This document shows, piece after piece, positions 32,662 to 45,336 of a stretch of 64,000 bases of DNA. The stretch spans positions 992,001 to 1,056,000 of the forward strand of contig NHZP01000005.1 of the NCBI GenBank assembly GCA_003313425.1. The letters run 5' to 3'. The position numbers and the translations under genes were made by a program. A model generated the notes under the pieces. The model was given only the letters and a program-made list of their open reading frames with translations, had not been told where the DNA came from and did not search any database. The stretch is from Pseudopyrenochaeta lycopersici. Lineage: Eukaryota > Ascomycota > Dothideomycetes > Pleosporales > Pseudopyrenochaetaceae. Each line of letters opens with the position of its first letter. The stretch's first letter is position 1.

Positions 32662-34489
32662 CTCAATCAACGTTGCGCCGACGCAGCACCAAGAGATTGT
32701 GAATATGCATCATGGCAATAACGTACTGGTGACAAGAGAGCCTTATGGACATGTTGGTATGCATCATTATCAAAATTGATAATCATAGAAGAATCACATG
32801 AATTGACATAAACTCCAGGGTTCAGAGGTCTCTTCTCAAATCCCTACGTCGCCATGTGTGCTGCCTTTGCTACCATTGGCGGTCTGCTCTTCGGATACGA
32901 CCAAGGGGTCATTTCGGTCACGCTCGTAATGGAACAATTCCTCGGCCGCTTCCCGCGTGTCTCAAGTACAGCATCAGGAGCAGGCTTCTGGAAGGGCTTG
33001 ATGACTGCTATGCTCGAGCTTGGAGCGTTGATCGGTGCTCTTTTTGCTGGATGGCTTGCAGATAAGTTATCAAGGAAGTATTCTATTGTTGTCGCTGTTA
33101 TTGTGTTCACAATTGGAAGCATCCTCCAAACTGCGGCAGTCGAGTATGGCATGTTAACAATTGGACGTCTGATTGGAGGCATGGGAATTGGAGCGTAAGT
33201 TCTCGACTCTACGCAAACTTCATTCCCGTATTCACGAGGAAATTGGACTAATAAGATACAGTTTGGCGACCATTGCCCCTCTTTACATATCTGAGATTGC
33301 ACCCCCTGAGATTCGGGGCGCTCTCCTGGTCCTCCAAGAGTTCTCTATCGTTCTCGGAATTGTCATCGCTTTTTGGACAACCTACGGTACACGGTTCATA
33401 GCTAGTGAATGGTCATGGCGCCTACCATTCCTCCTCCAAATGTTACCTGGCTTCATCCTCGGGATAGGTATCTTCTTTCTACCTTTCTCACCCCGCTGGC
33501 TATGCGCCAAGAACCGGAACGATGAGGCTCTTGAGGTGCTCGGAAAATTGCGCCGTCTTCCAACAAGCGATCCAAGAGTTTTCCAAGAGTGGTGTGAAAT
33601 CCGCGCTGAAGTTGCCTTCAACCAAGAAGTTAGCCGTGAGAAACACCCAAAACTGCAGGTCCCAACTCGTGCCAATCGGATCAAGCTCGAACTTGCGTCA
33701 TGGGCAGACTGCTTCAGGCATGGGTGCTGGAAGCGCACTGTTGTCGGCGTGGGAGTCATGTTCTTTCAGCAGTTTGTTGGTATCAACGCGCTGATTTATT
33801 ATTCGCCTTCCTTGTTCGAGACTCTCGGACAAGACTATGAAATGCAGCTCCTGCTCTCCGGTATCATCAATTGTACGCAACTCGTGGGCGTCGTCACGAG
33901 TTTGTGGACGATGGATCGATTTGGACGTCGGCCGCTGCTTTTGACAGGCGCCGGTTTGATGTTCATTTGCCACCTCATCATTGCGGTGCTAGTTGGCAAG
34001 TTCGGCGGACGATGGGCAGATTATGTGGTCGAAGGTTGGGTCGCTGTAACCTTCCTATTCTTCTACATGTTCAGTTTTGGTGCGACATGGGGCCCAGTGC
34101 CCTGGGCTCTGCCATCTGAAATTTTTCCTTCTTCCCTTCGCGCAAAGGGTGTCGCTCTTTCCACCTGCTCCAACTGGTTCAACAACTTCATCATCGTAAG
34201 CTACTCCTTTAATCATCAGTACTACAATAAGTCTGACTATTTGCAGGGCCTCGTAACACCACCTCTCATCCAGAACACCGGGGCCGGCGCTTACACGTTC
34301 TTCGCTGTTTTCTGTCTTCTCGCCTTTGTCTTCACATTCTTCTGCATCCCTGAGACGGCGGGCAAGACCCTTGAGCAGATGGACGAAGTGTTCCATGATG
34401 TTAGTAGCGAAGCAGAAGAGCGTCAGAAGGCAAGGATTATGAGGGATATCGTAGAGGGAAAGAGAGAAACATTTGCTCCTCCACCTTGA
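32633..34489 (+). CDS. MFS sugar transporter
   Basis: Twelve-helix sugar:proton symporter family (fungal MST type), 558 residues, plasma membrane by family. Exons are 32633-32756, 32819-33194, 33262-34195 and 34247-34489; introns are 62, 67 and 51 nt. Landmarks: GGLLFGYDQGVIS in helix 1, GWLADKLSRKYS between helices 2 and 3, [74 protein letters not shown] and PETAGKTLEQMDEVF. The last intron (34196-34246) is recognised because it interrupts the conserved NNFIIGLVTPPL; it is a multiple of three and has no stop, so retention would insert 17 residues. Substrate is unknown. Convergent with the AnmK-like gene. Confidence 0.93.
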
Positions 34490-35304
34490 GCATGGGCTAA
34501 TCTCTTAAGGTTTCCATAAAGACACTGGGCTACAGCTTGTACAGTTTCAGCGGGTGTCTGCGAAAGGATATCTCAGTTGACACTTAAGATGATGAAAGGA
34601 CTGTATATCCAGCCATTCCATTAGACTCGCAACAACGGCTCTATAATGGTACGCAATGAAGTGGAAATATTAGTGACATCTACTTTCTCAAAATTCTTTT
34701 GCATCACAGCTTCGATACAGTAATCTTTGCTTCTATGTGTTTGCGAATTGCCATTGTTTTCACGCTACAGTTGCTCACATCCATGGGTCCAACGAGCTAA
34801 GAGCAGAGATTGGCTGCTTTGTCGTCTAGTTTTGGTTCATGGAGAATACTATTCAGGCCAGCGGAAACCCCTCAATAGTATTGTACTGCTTCGTTTACAG
34901 CTTGCCTCTTTTATTAAAATCCCATTATCAATGTGTTGTATTGGGGATCCAAGCCCTTATACGTCACCCATATTCCTCCCAAGTATCTCCACCAGAACTT
35001 CATTTGGTAGAGTACAGAAGCGTTCCAGTCAGACCATACTCTGAGAAGAGGATAAAGCGTGTGACATGAGAATTCTTGGACGGAAATCGCAAGCACATGG
35101 TTTGACCTGGAGAGAGTGGCTAGTATGACATGAACCCGATAGAGTGGTTTGGTCGTTGCCCCAACATGCAGAGCAACAAACAGTGAGTGCCAGTCAACGT
35201 GACTGAGGACTAATAATAATGTGCTCCTGTAGTGGAAGTATATGTCGTACTATAAGTTCGTGGATTTTGCAATTGATCGTTCGATCTCGTTTCGTTGCGA
35301 ATTG
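34490..35304. other. intergenic region between convergent genes
   Basis: About 0.8 kb, AT-rich, with only short open frames. Nothing recognised; both flanking genes end here. Confidence 0.5.
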
Positions 35305-36770
35305 TCATTGTAGATCGAGTCCTTCAATAGCAGACTCTAGGTTCCCGGCCACCCTAATATCTTTCGTAACGTGTAGTTGTTCTCCTTGGCTAAATTGAAG
35401 CACCCGTATCAAAAGTTCATCCCAGTTTATGCCGCGTACCATCCTTCCCCTTACGTTATCTTCGCCTGCTTGAGTCGAGGTTGGCGACGAAGGAGCAGAT
35501 GAACTGGTTGTCTGCCCGAGAACGGCCTCAAGCGCCAGATGCGCATAACACACAGCTTCATTCGCGTCGCCTCGTATCCCAATATCGTCTAATGGTTTCG
35601 TGATGACGCTCTCGGGGAGCTCCGCTTCGAGGTAATCTATGATGTTCGAATTTCGGGCACTAGGGCCGCATATGAAGAGCTCGTCGACTTTCTGACCGCG
35701 TGGAAAGTAAAGTTGTAATAGTCTATAATATTGTTTTAGAATATTCTGAGCAGTTATTCGTGTAATTGTAGCGACTGTGTCCACATCGGACATGCTTAGG
35801 AAAAGGCATTCATCAATGAGCCTTTGCGCCTCATGATCGCCGAACATTTCTCGGGCTATGCTCAGGGGGGGCGCTGCGCGCAGGTAGTCGTGAGTTCCAA
35901 GGAACCGATCAACAATGCTTTGGTTCACTTTCCCTCGCATTGCAAACTTTCCATCATGATCTTCGCTATGGTCGTTTGAGGTACAGTATCGCATCGCGTA
36001 GTCGATAAGCAAGCTACCAGGGCCGCAGTCGCGGGATATTGTGGCGGGGGCGTTACCATTGCCGGAATTAGGAATGAAGCTGAGATTTGTAACTTCTTCA
36101 ATGTTGAGGCAGGCACGAAATTTGGAAGGATGCCTGAGAAATAACCGGTTAACAAATGCCACTGATGAGAGATGAGGTCGTGTGACTCCACTTTCAACAA
36201 CAGTGAAGTCAAAGACTACAGTGAGCCCAGTCTCGGCTGCGATGACAGCGTTCCAGCCGAGAGGATGGGCGTTCGGAATGTCCGTCGCAGGGAGCCGAAA
36301 ACGCCTCAAGGCGGGAGTGTGTGTGCCTACAAGGTCGATGGAAGTGGGTATGATGTTATGGTTCTGGCAGAAAGTCTTGATCCCGTCGGAAAACATACGT
36401 CCAAGTAGCTCGTTGAGTTGAGACACTACTGCTGGTCTACTCTGGACTTCGCGGAGTAGGTTGAGGATAGGGGTCCGGACTGGAAGGGGTACGGCTATGT
36501 CGGAGAACTGTTTCTCATTAGTAGTTCGAGCATGATAGCGGCGTAATTGCTTACCTTTAGCATCTCCACGCGCATTGGAGCGTTCCGTGATGCTTGACGG
36601 TACTGTAACAACGCACACTCGAGTTTGTCCAGTCCACTTCCGCTACACACGCCCAAGACTCTGAAGTCAAGTTCATTTTTCGTAACTTTTGTTAGGTCGA
36701 GAGGAACGTCCAAAGATTCCATGGCGGAATCTTTGCGGCACACTCTAGTCTTGGTTGTCACTTGGGCCAT
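35305..36770 (-). CDS. diverged anhydro-N-acetylmuramic acid kinase (AnmK) family protein, possibly inactive
   Basis: AnmK phosphorylates and opens 1,6-anhydro-MurNAc in bacterial murein recycling; homologues occur patchily in fungi. Exons on minus are 36770-36555 and 36507-35305 (intron 47 nt), 472 residues. Family shape is clear: LDFRVLGVCSGSGLD at the N-terminus, LNIEEVTNLSFIPN, DCGPGSLLIDYAM, GKFAMRGKVNQSIVDRFL, and a C-terminal DDIGIRGDANEAVCYAHLALEAVLG. Key motifs deviate: SGTSxDG is SGSGLDK (about 43-49), GSHGQT is GTHTPA (133-138), the DFR...GGQGAPL block is DFTVVESGVTRPHLSSVAF (172-190), NIGGIAN is NIEEVTN, and GGGA is GPSA. It may be a pseudokinase or have changed specificity. The start could instead be the methionine at 36722. 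Confidence 0.82.
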
Positions 36771-38747
36771 GCCTGGACTTCGTCTGCGGTAGGAGGGAGG
36801 AGGGCATCGGATGGGTAGCCTGGATGGTGACTGGTACTTGTAGTAAAGCTTCGGGGAAGAAACCCGTACGTTGGCTTGACGTCTGAAAACGCATACCTTG
36901 AACGAAAGTAGAAGGGTGAGGCTTAGCGCGCGGAGTTCAATGCCGCTGTTCAACGTACGAGAATAGACAGTACAAGAAGCTCAGATCACGTGCATTTTCG
37001 AATCGAATTGCGTAAATGGGAATCGCTTGTGAGAACACCCCGGTCAGTAAACATAAACGTAGCGTGCCGAAACCCACGCAGTCCTCGCGTTTCTTCTGTA
37101 ATTTCAGGGAGCACTTATAAGAAAGCTGAGCCGCGAAGCGCGAACGGCAACACAGTTGAGTTTACCGAAACAGACTGCTACTGATTGACATAAATATACA
37201 GAATGGCAAATGGCTATACTGGACATACGTGAGTTGTTGTGCGAACGAAGCGCAAGCAGAAAGAGTCCAGCGAGGGGTTATGGTTATTCAGTGCGAAGCA
37301 GGGCGTCCAGTGGAGGATATTGAGCCCTAGCACATCCGCCGCGGAGAAGATATGAAGGTGTTTCAACAACGAACTGTAGGAGAACGTGGCAAGAGAATCA
37401 GAGACCAAGAGCTTGTTTGCTTTTTGCGATGTGGCCTTCAATACTGGACCCTACATTTGACGCCAAATGTTGTGAGAAATGATATTCTCAGGCCATACTA
37501 GGGTTATTACCCTCTAGGAGTATCGCACATGTTAGCACTTTTCAAATTCGTAAGGTATCTGCACAGATAACGTGGTCATCTTTCGTCAGGACCCGCGTAA
37601 TCTTAGTTTATGGCCTGGGCGTAGCGGGCCAGTGCTCTTGCCTTGAACGAAAGATACCATTGACAGCATCATGATGAACTCCTTCATACGGGAGGCGTTG
37701 TACCAATCGCAGAATCTCATAAAATCTTTGCAGACGCATATTGGGCTAAGCTTGTGAGTTACGGCATACAACAAATTTTGAAATACGAATTGCTGTAAGA
37801 AGACAATTGAACGCGGGTGAGGCCCTTGATTTGCAGACTCTTTTTCGTAGTGAGAGGCAATCGTAAGTTGCCTTTGAGCTAACGACTCCGGCTGAGAGCG
37901 TGAAGCAGCCTTTCGGGCAACTTAACCGACGAGTCCCAGTATTGGGCCCCATGAATCGTTCCACAGAAATGCGGCGAATTGACAAAATAGTAGCATAAGT
38001 TCGGTAGATCAACCCGCACGCAATATTGAATTGAGCATTGTATTAGCGGCCGGATCCACGGCACGTTCCTTGGCATGCACTTCAGCGGTTGCGGGACGTT
38101 CCTTGCTGGTAATGACGTTTGCCTTCAGGGAAGCCACCGGTTTTCCAAGCTTGGTCAAAATGATGACAGGAGCGATGATCGGTGCAGTCAGCCGATTGGA
38201 TGCGGAGGCTTATTCCGACAAATGTGTCTTTAATCCAACGCATATTTGATTTGCGACAGCTACCGAACGAAGATGTTACGGAGAAGCGACACCGTTGTTT
38301 AGGTACTGACGAGAACTGCCAATGACAGACCGAATCAGTAAGCCTAATCCTTAGGACATCAATCAGAGAAAGGAGAAAAAGCATAAAGAGACCAAAAATG
38401 AAACAATTTTGGGCTTTGAACTTGACTGATCATGACCGCATAGTTCCTATTGTAACCTTTTTCTTAGATTTTATTTGTGTAGATAACCTCGAACTATTCA
38501 CTCTGTCTTAGAGAGCAACCTGCCCATTGGACAGACTTGTTTTCCACCGTTGACCGCAATGTATCGTTGTTGCGATTTCCCTTTTGGTATGGCTTGCACT
38601 TTTTTGGTTCATTCGTTGCAACTGCAAAGTAAATTGAACTGCTGGGTGAAATGTAGAGGCTGCAGCCCTTTGCTAGACAACATATATATACCATATCCCT
38701 ATGAATCTGGCCTTCTGAGAAGTAACGATCCGTAGAGGGAAAAACAC
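36771..38747. other. 2-kb region without a supported gene
   Basis: Only short frames (largest about 100 codons), none resembling a family. The first about 200 bp serve as promoter of the AnmK-like gene; the rest looks like accessory intergenic DNA. Confidence 0.4.
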
Positions 38748-40649
38748 TCATGCGCCCGTCAGCAATTGGTTGTGCAAACCCCACTCAATCTTGAGTGCAT
38801 TGATAATCCAAGTAGTAGGCCATAAGTGAGTCTCTTCGAATTGGGCCAGAAGAAGTATCACTTCATCTCGTTCTTTCGGATCCGTCACAAGTGGTCCCCA
38901 GATAAAGATGGTGTGACATACAGTGATTGACAAAGGTACGGTCTCTGGTGAGCTTTTGCTGGCCCCACATATGGCTCGAGCGTGTACCAAGATCTGACGC
39001 TGATGGATTTTAGTAGTTGGCCTTGCATTGAAGGAAACAACTCACATCTGAATCAGATAGCCTACTGGCATTGCGAATCGCAAACTTCGGACCTGGTTTG
39101 TAACTGAGCAGCATGATGCATGCGAAATGATAGAATCCAAAGGATACAACTGTGCTGCTGAGTGAGCGAGCGCCCATACAAAGTAACCATACATACTGAC
39201 CGTGCCAGTCGGCTGTGAACCAAACTTCTGGAAAAACCCCATTAGCGCCAGCTTCGCCCTCGAAGATCGCATCAAACCCTTCAGGTCGTTCTCTCATCCA
39301 CTCTTGAGTTAGGTCCCAGAGTTCTTGCCAGCGATGGGTTTTATAGCCTCGCTCAGTGTGAGGCTCGTTGCCTTCAAAACAGAAATTGACGACACAAGCA
39401 GTGTTCCATGTCATTTGATTAGCCCAAGCGGTTTCTAACCTCAATCGAGCGAGTGGATGGGAATCTTGCATTGAGCTTGGGGTTGGATGAAGCTGCAGGG
39501 AGAAGTCTATGTCCGGTGGATGTTGATTGATAGTGGCATTGTAGAGGCACTGGCGCACGTAGACCCAGAAGGCAGCCTCACGCAACGTGGGTGCTGAGGG
39601 ATCCACGAAGTGATGACCCTGGGACGTGCGAATTATGGCTGAACAGCCCGCTAAATGTTGTTCATCATCTGAACCAGTACTAGATGGGACTGCAAAATGA
39701 CGTCAGATGAAAGACCGCACATGGACACAGATTAATTTACCATTCAGCTGTTCATAGAAACGAAGAATGACGATAGCACACAAGAGCGTCTCGTCGTGGC
39801 TGGCAGCATCTTCATTTAAGCGCTCGATGAGTAAAGCAATGCAACGCTGATACGCTGCATTTGCCGTCACGGCATTCCTTCGATGACGAGCAGCAAATGA
39901 TAGCACAGCGTGACAAAGTACTGGACATTCCTTGACTTTTTCCGGGACCCCTAATGTAAATTGACGGGTCGCATCAGTACAGTCAAGCCACCGACCGAGG
40001 TGTTCAGTGTAGTGATGAACTAACAGGGCTTCGTCGTGTGTGAGAGGGACTGGTTTCTTCGAGTATGGCCGTGTACCTTGTGGAATACCTTCTGGCACTT
40101 GGGATCGTAGCAGACTTCCAACAGACGCGTCACCCTTGGAACCTCTCCATCCCGCCACGAAATAAGGAGACCCTGGGGAGTGCTGGGCTGATGGAGATGA
40201 GACACTGGCGGAAGGGGCTTCCGAGCTGGCCCCGGCCCGAATGTTAATCCGCCTCGGTGAATTGCGCCGACTTTGGCTTCCTTCGCTCCCTTCAACCCCG
40301 TCGGCCTCGTCGACATCCATCACGCCATTTACGGTCTCGTCATCTCTACCCTCATCCTCGTCGCCATCAGTGGTGGATTTAGTTGATGATGATTCGGGTT
40401 GGTAGTCTTTGAATTTGGTATGAGGTGCCTCCCATTGGCAAGGACGATTTTTCTTACTGCACGCCCTGCACACCGGATGAGTTTCGTCGCCTGGCTCCTC
40501 TGTTAGCACAAGAAAAAACGATATCAACTGATAACTTGCATTTGACGCGACGAGCTCGACATGTAAGGCTGTCTATTTGTTAGTTGCCCTTGTTTAACAC
40601 GTTGGGCGCGATCCACTCACCAGCCGCTCCTAGAGCGATATTTACCCAT
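38748..40649 (-). CDS. Zn(II)2Cys6 transcription factor (ARCA-like, Fungal_trans_2 type)
   Basis: Fungal regulator. Exons on minus: 40649-40621 (MGKYRSRSG), about 40568-40536 (CLTCRARRVKC), about 40500-39741, 39689-39046 and 38993-38748; the later introns are 51 and 52 nt. The zinc cluster reads CLTCRARRVKC, then CRACSKKNRPC, fitting Cx2Cx6C...Cx2Cx6C. An acidic Ser/Thr-rich linker follows, then the regulatory domain with HYTEHLGRWLDCTD, AVLSFAARH, GSDDEQHLAGCSAIIR, SAPTLREAAFWVYVRQ and a Trp-rich C-terminus. Between the two halves of the zinc cluster no standard GT-AG choice keeps frame without a 31-nt intron: the GT at 40535 joined to the AG at 40500 shifts frame. The gene may be damaged, use an unusual splice, or contain a sequence error. 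Target genes unknown; the sugar transporter is a neighbour. Confidence 0.8.
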
Positions 40650-43600
40650 GCGTACGAGCCTATTTCTCGGATCGAGTTCTACTGTTTCCTAGTACCCACG
40701 TCCTTGATTTATGGTTCGAGCCGAGATATGCATGCAACAGCTTTTTGTTATGAATGAAAGCGTTGCTAATTTCGAATGTGGGCACGACGTAATTCACTGT
40801 GTCGTCACTCTTACTCGCTACTTAGTGGCCATTTGAATAGATAGATGAGTAGCGCTTGATGAAGGGCGACAATCGCAGGAAATCTTCCTTACGTCTGTGA
40901 TCACCAGTAAGAACTCTGCTGCTAGCTGGCTGAGGATCGCTGTCGAAGTAACTTGCGGGAAAGTAGTGGTTGCCCCGGTCCTTACAGTCTTAGTCATTCG
41001 CTAAATGGTCATGTGAAACGCTCAGTTTGCATCTGGAGGCGAGATGAAAGCTATCTTTCACGCTGTCAAGGACTCTGTGCAGACTCATTCTAGCGTATAA
41101 CCACTGTTTGTTGGAGCCTCTCACTAACCGCCAAGGATTCTCCGCGATCATGATTCATTACTGATATCGAGGAAATTCGATGCAACCTGGATCCACATGT
41201 ACGCAGGTTTGTTCCGACACAGCGTCAGACGCGGCTGATCTTCGATGCTGCACATCTTCCGCTTGATGTTGTGTCTTGTTGGCTTAAAGATCCTCCGGAT
41301 CGACTCTCCGAACCCACACAGAAGTTGTGTCGCGGGTTGTTCCCAAACGAACCGACATGAGGCTCCCTAAGATCATATCTAAGATGGGTCATCGTTACGA
41401 AAGTAGGGACGTCCACACGTGGAGCACGGGCAGATGTTCCTCTCCAGCCTTATTCGACTCGATTGATTAGTGGGTCCAGCGTGTCGGTGACTTGTCTGTG
41501 GGTACTCCGCGGCACTTCGATGGAGGGGTTCGTATCGAATTCCATTTTTGAGACCAGCAAATCTGTAGAGCGTTAGATCGTTGTGCCGAGCAACGCAAAA
41601 CATCTTTGGGAAGTGCTCCAAAGTTCAGATTATGGTCTTCCGCGAGTGAGTTCTGAAGTTCACCAATTTGTGTGAGCAAAGTTGGGCATTGCAGCATCTC
41701 TTGTTCGTGTATGAAGCTTCCTCTGTTTTCTCCCGACTCCATAGCCAGGGGTTGCCCATATTGTTCACATACTCAACTCAAGGTCGAAGCCCAAATCTTC
41801 TCACCACAACAACAGCGCACCATGTTGGGCATGGTCAGTTGTCAGAAACAAGCCGCTCTCTTTGCAAAGCTCGAACTCAGTCAGGTCTTCTCCGTGCGAA
41901 GCCGTCAATTGCGCCCTTCGTCTCTTCACCCGCGTTCGAAGCTGTTCAGACGTCGTTCAATGCGAGCAGTACCGCGCTGTTAAGATGGAACATCGCCATA
42001 TGAATCGTATCTTGCCGCCGATAATCAGCAACATACCCCTGTGCAGTTGTGTCATCAATGGGTTTGATCTCGGACTCCTCCTTTTACTGTGTCACCACGG
42101 CTCGACACGGCAGAGGCTTGAGGACTGTAGTCAGGATTTCCCGCTGGCATGTGCCCCAAAGCGCAACAGTCTCTATGAAACAAGACTTTATACTGCATCA
42201 TAAGGCAAATCTGGAGCACATATCGCTATCGCGCGTCCAACCGCTCCGCCTACAAAGCTACCATACTCTCGCCGTTGAAGGCATTTTCAGATCTGGACGC
42301 ATGCTATCTGCCACAATATATGAAGTCACACCTTACATAAGATTGTGATTCCAACCACACGTACGCAATCTTGAAAATGGATGCGATAGATTTACATCGC
42401 TCGAGGCAATAGGGACATGTGGAGAAGACCCCATGGAAGCTTGTGAATGATGCTTCGACTTCATTCAGCAAGCTTGAATCAGTAAGTGATCCTGAAGTCT
42501 GTCAATCAAGAACACGTTGATCTATATGCTGAATACTCTTCCAGTGTGGTCCGGTACAACGATCCTCACCTAGTACCCTACAGGCTTTTAAACCCATCTC
42601 CCTTCGTTTGCGGCCATACAATATTAGATGACTTTGTTCGTTCTCTACCACGTAAGAGGTTAAATCATTACCCAAACGATCGGCTATCATCGGCGATTCT
42701 CCGAGGCGATACTGGGTGATATATCGTGTTGAAGAGCATATTTGGAGATAGGCAGAGCGCACAGCATTTACCCATAGGGAGCCTGACCCTGCACTCTCCT
42801 TGGTAATAGTTAAAGGTCGAATGCAATGAAACTTGAGCCGTAGCATTAGCCATAGCCAAGTTCGTGGGGGAGAGACCTTTGCTACAACATTTCTTTACCA
42901 GAAAGCCAATATAGTCCCGTCCCCATACCCTCAAGCCGCTTTGTCGCAAATCGCCGCGATGATTCCATACATTCGTATTCAATATGCTCTTTACTTCGAT
43001 CACGCTGATGTCCGCGAATAGTCCGTTGTGCTTCATCTCGTACACGTAGAAAGGTTTTGCTATCTTGGCACTTCGCATGTTGGCAAACGCATATCGATCA
43101 GAGGTGTTAATGCGTTTATAAGTGGAAAGATGAAAGGGAGTGGCCGTTGTGAGTATGGACAAACAATTAGAGGGCAAAACTGTGGCAGTGTATTACGCTG
43201 TAAGGTGTGCCAAAATGCAATACTCTCTGTCTTATAAGTTAGCATGATATGTCGCATACATAATCAAGACTACATACATTCTGGAAAGCCTCTCGCGGAA
43301 TGACCAAATTTATAGAACTTGAAATACTCTCTTATTGGCAACATGGTTAATGCAGCCGTGTAATCGAATGTAATAACGAAAACAGATGTCAGATGCTTAA
43401 AAGACAAAGTGCACCGCCATCGCCGGCACGCAGTTTGGATCGCCGCTGTAATTCAAGGGCACAAGAGATGATTGGGAACACTTATTGCAGATTTATTTGC
43501 CACCTTGTGGCTGATAGCGGAAGCTCGTTCAGTTGGCCACTGTGGCCCAGGCCCATGGATCTTGGAACCGCCTCGCAACGATGCTGCCCTTAACCTTCGA

Positions 43601-44184
43601 ACGTTGCCCATGTCAGATGACCTGCAAATTTTGCATCTATCCAAGCTACCATTTTGGTCGGGCGCTCTCTTTTGTGCCACTTTGTTCGTATTTCGGAGTG
43701 TCCCCTGAGTTTGTGCCGATTCCGTACGCGGTCGTACCAGCCACCAGCACGGCTACCAGGAGGATGAAGAACGATTTTTTGTAGCCAAATGTCACATTCT
43801 TCGTAGACTATGTAGACCATGTAGAATTGATTGACCGATTAGTTACCTACATACTACACATAATTTCTAGAGCGATTGTTCTTTGCTAGAAAAAGCAGAG
43901 ATATTTTTAAGTCTTTGTGAATTGTTACTTTAATATAGGTGGGTGCAAAATATCGGGCTAAAGATAGTAAAATAGCATTTGGCAAGCACTAAGGGTTGCG
44001 AGAGCTCCCATGCGTGGAAATACCCAAGGAGGAAGGATAGAGCTTCTACCTCTTGCAACTATGTGACAAATCATGCATTCCTTGCTAGTGGACACCAAGG
44101 CAGTGAAGTAGCTGTCCATGGACTTCCTTACAAGTCAAATAATTTAACGCAGAACCTTCAGATCCCCGGTTCAATATTATCAAC
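40650..44184. other. 3.5-kb gene-poor region
   Basis: No gene is supported. Many 60-110 codon frames overlap on both strands. The longest is a minus frame at 43177-42668 (169 codons, methionine start), with no recognised motif. The 43800-43960 part is AT-rich with short repeats of GTAGAC(T/C)ATGTAGA. No transposase, reverse transcriptase or terminal repeats were recognised. Confidence 0.4.
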
Positions 44185-45127
44185 ATGACAGTCGACTTGG
44201 TCCCCTTCTTGGTCGTTGTGTTCTTTTCGGCAACTACAAGCGTAGCTCAGGGTGCCTTTGGTGACGGCTTCGGCATCAATGTCACGTAAGTTATCTTGAC
44301 AGCTTTATCAAGTCCTTCGGATATCTTGCAAAGTAGTCTCATTATGCTCAGTTGACACAATCCTCAGCAAGCTCTCCGATGATATCACTTTCGCTTTGCG
44401 TCAAGACATACAAGCCCTCAAGTCCATTATTGCGCTCAACGCTCTACGTGACGATATTAGCTCTCTCTCGTACACACTAAGTAAAGTAGTCATCGAAAAT
44501 GAGAAGCTACAGGCAGAACATGGCGCTCTCATTACGTGCGTTGAGAAACTCACGACGTCTACAACGAACACTCCGACTGTTGGTTTTGTATTTAAGAACA
44601 CAGAAGCCCTTCCACCAATCCTACGTGTCGGCAATACAAACTTCACATACTCACTCGTCGGACCCGAAGGCACGCTCGCAAACCTTCTCGCCGTTTCCCA
44701 CCTCACCAAGATTGCCAACGAGACAATTCGCATGCCTGTGATTGGCAAACGTGATGTCGACAAAGTAGGGAAAGTCGACGCTACACACCAAAAGACCTTT
44801 GCAGCAACAGCAGCGGAACAAGCAGGACCTCAAATGCCCATCGATGACTGGAAGGAGCTCGCTCTCTTCTGGGCCATGCTGAACGCCGTGGTCGTTTACA
44901 TTCTCGTCCTCCTCTGCATGTACTTCAAGAAAACGGCTGAGTCGCAGCTACGGGGCCAAGAGAAGCGGTCGACAAAAAATGCGGCCATTGCGGGGTGGTG
45001 GAAGTATCGTGAGTTGGAGAGGGAGGAAAAGGCCATTGTCGAGGCAGCACGCCAGAAGGCGATGGAGCTAAAGAGGAACGGTAGAGCTGCAGGGGCTGAT
45101 GCGATTCGCGGGTTTGCGACGTCGTAG
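44185..45127 (+). CDS. membrane protein with signal peptide, coiled coil and one transmembrane helix
   Basis: Not recognised as a named family. Exons are 44185-44285 and 44368-45127 (intron 82 nt), 286 residues. A strong signal peptide (VPFLVVVFFSATTSVAQG) is followed by a segment rich in charged and leucine residues (about 45-100) that looks coiled-coil, an NxT-containing lumenal or extracellular part, a hydrophobic helix near the C-terminus (LFWAMLNAVVVYILVLLCMYF), and a basic Arg/Lys/Glu-rich tail with a predicted long helix (WWKYRELEREEKAIVEAARQ). This predicts a type I membrane protein. Function is unknown. Confidence 0.7.
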
Positions 45128-45336
45128 AGGGAGGATGAAGGGCTGGGGATTGTTGCGGATACGGGATGATTCGCGATTAGTGAGGATCAAGTATTTCCTA
45201 TTCACATAGTTAAGAGGAGATTATAAAAACGCAAAACGACATACAAAAATGGGATAAAAGCAAGCATTAATTTATCTACACAGTTTTGATTTTTAGCTTC
45301 AAGGTCTGGCTGATAGAACCTCTCGGGAAGCTCAGC

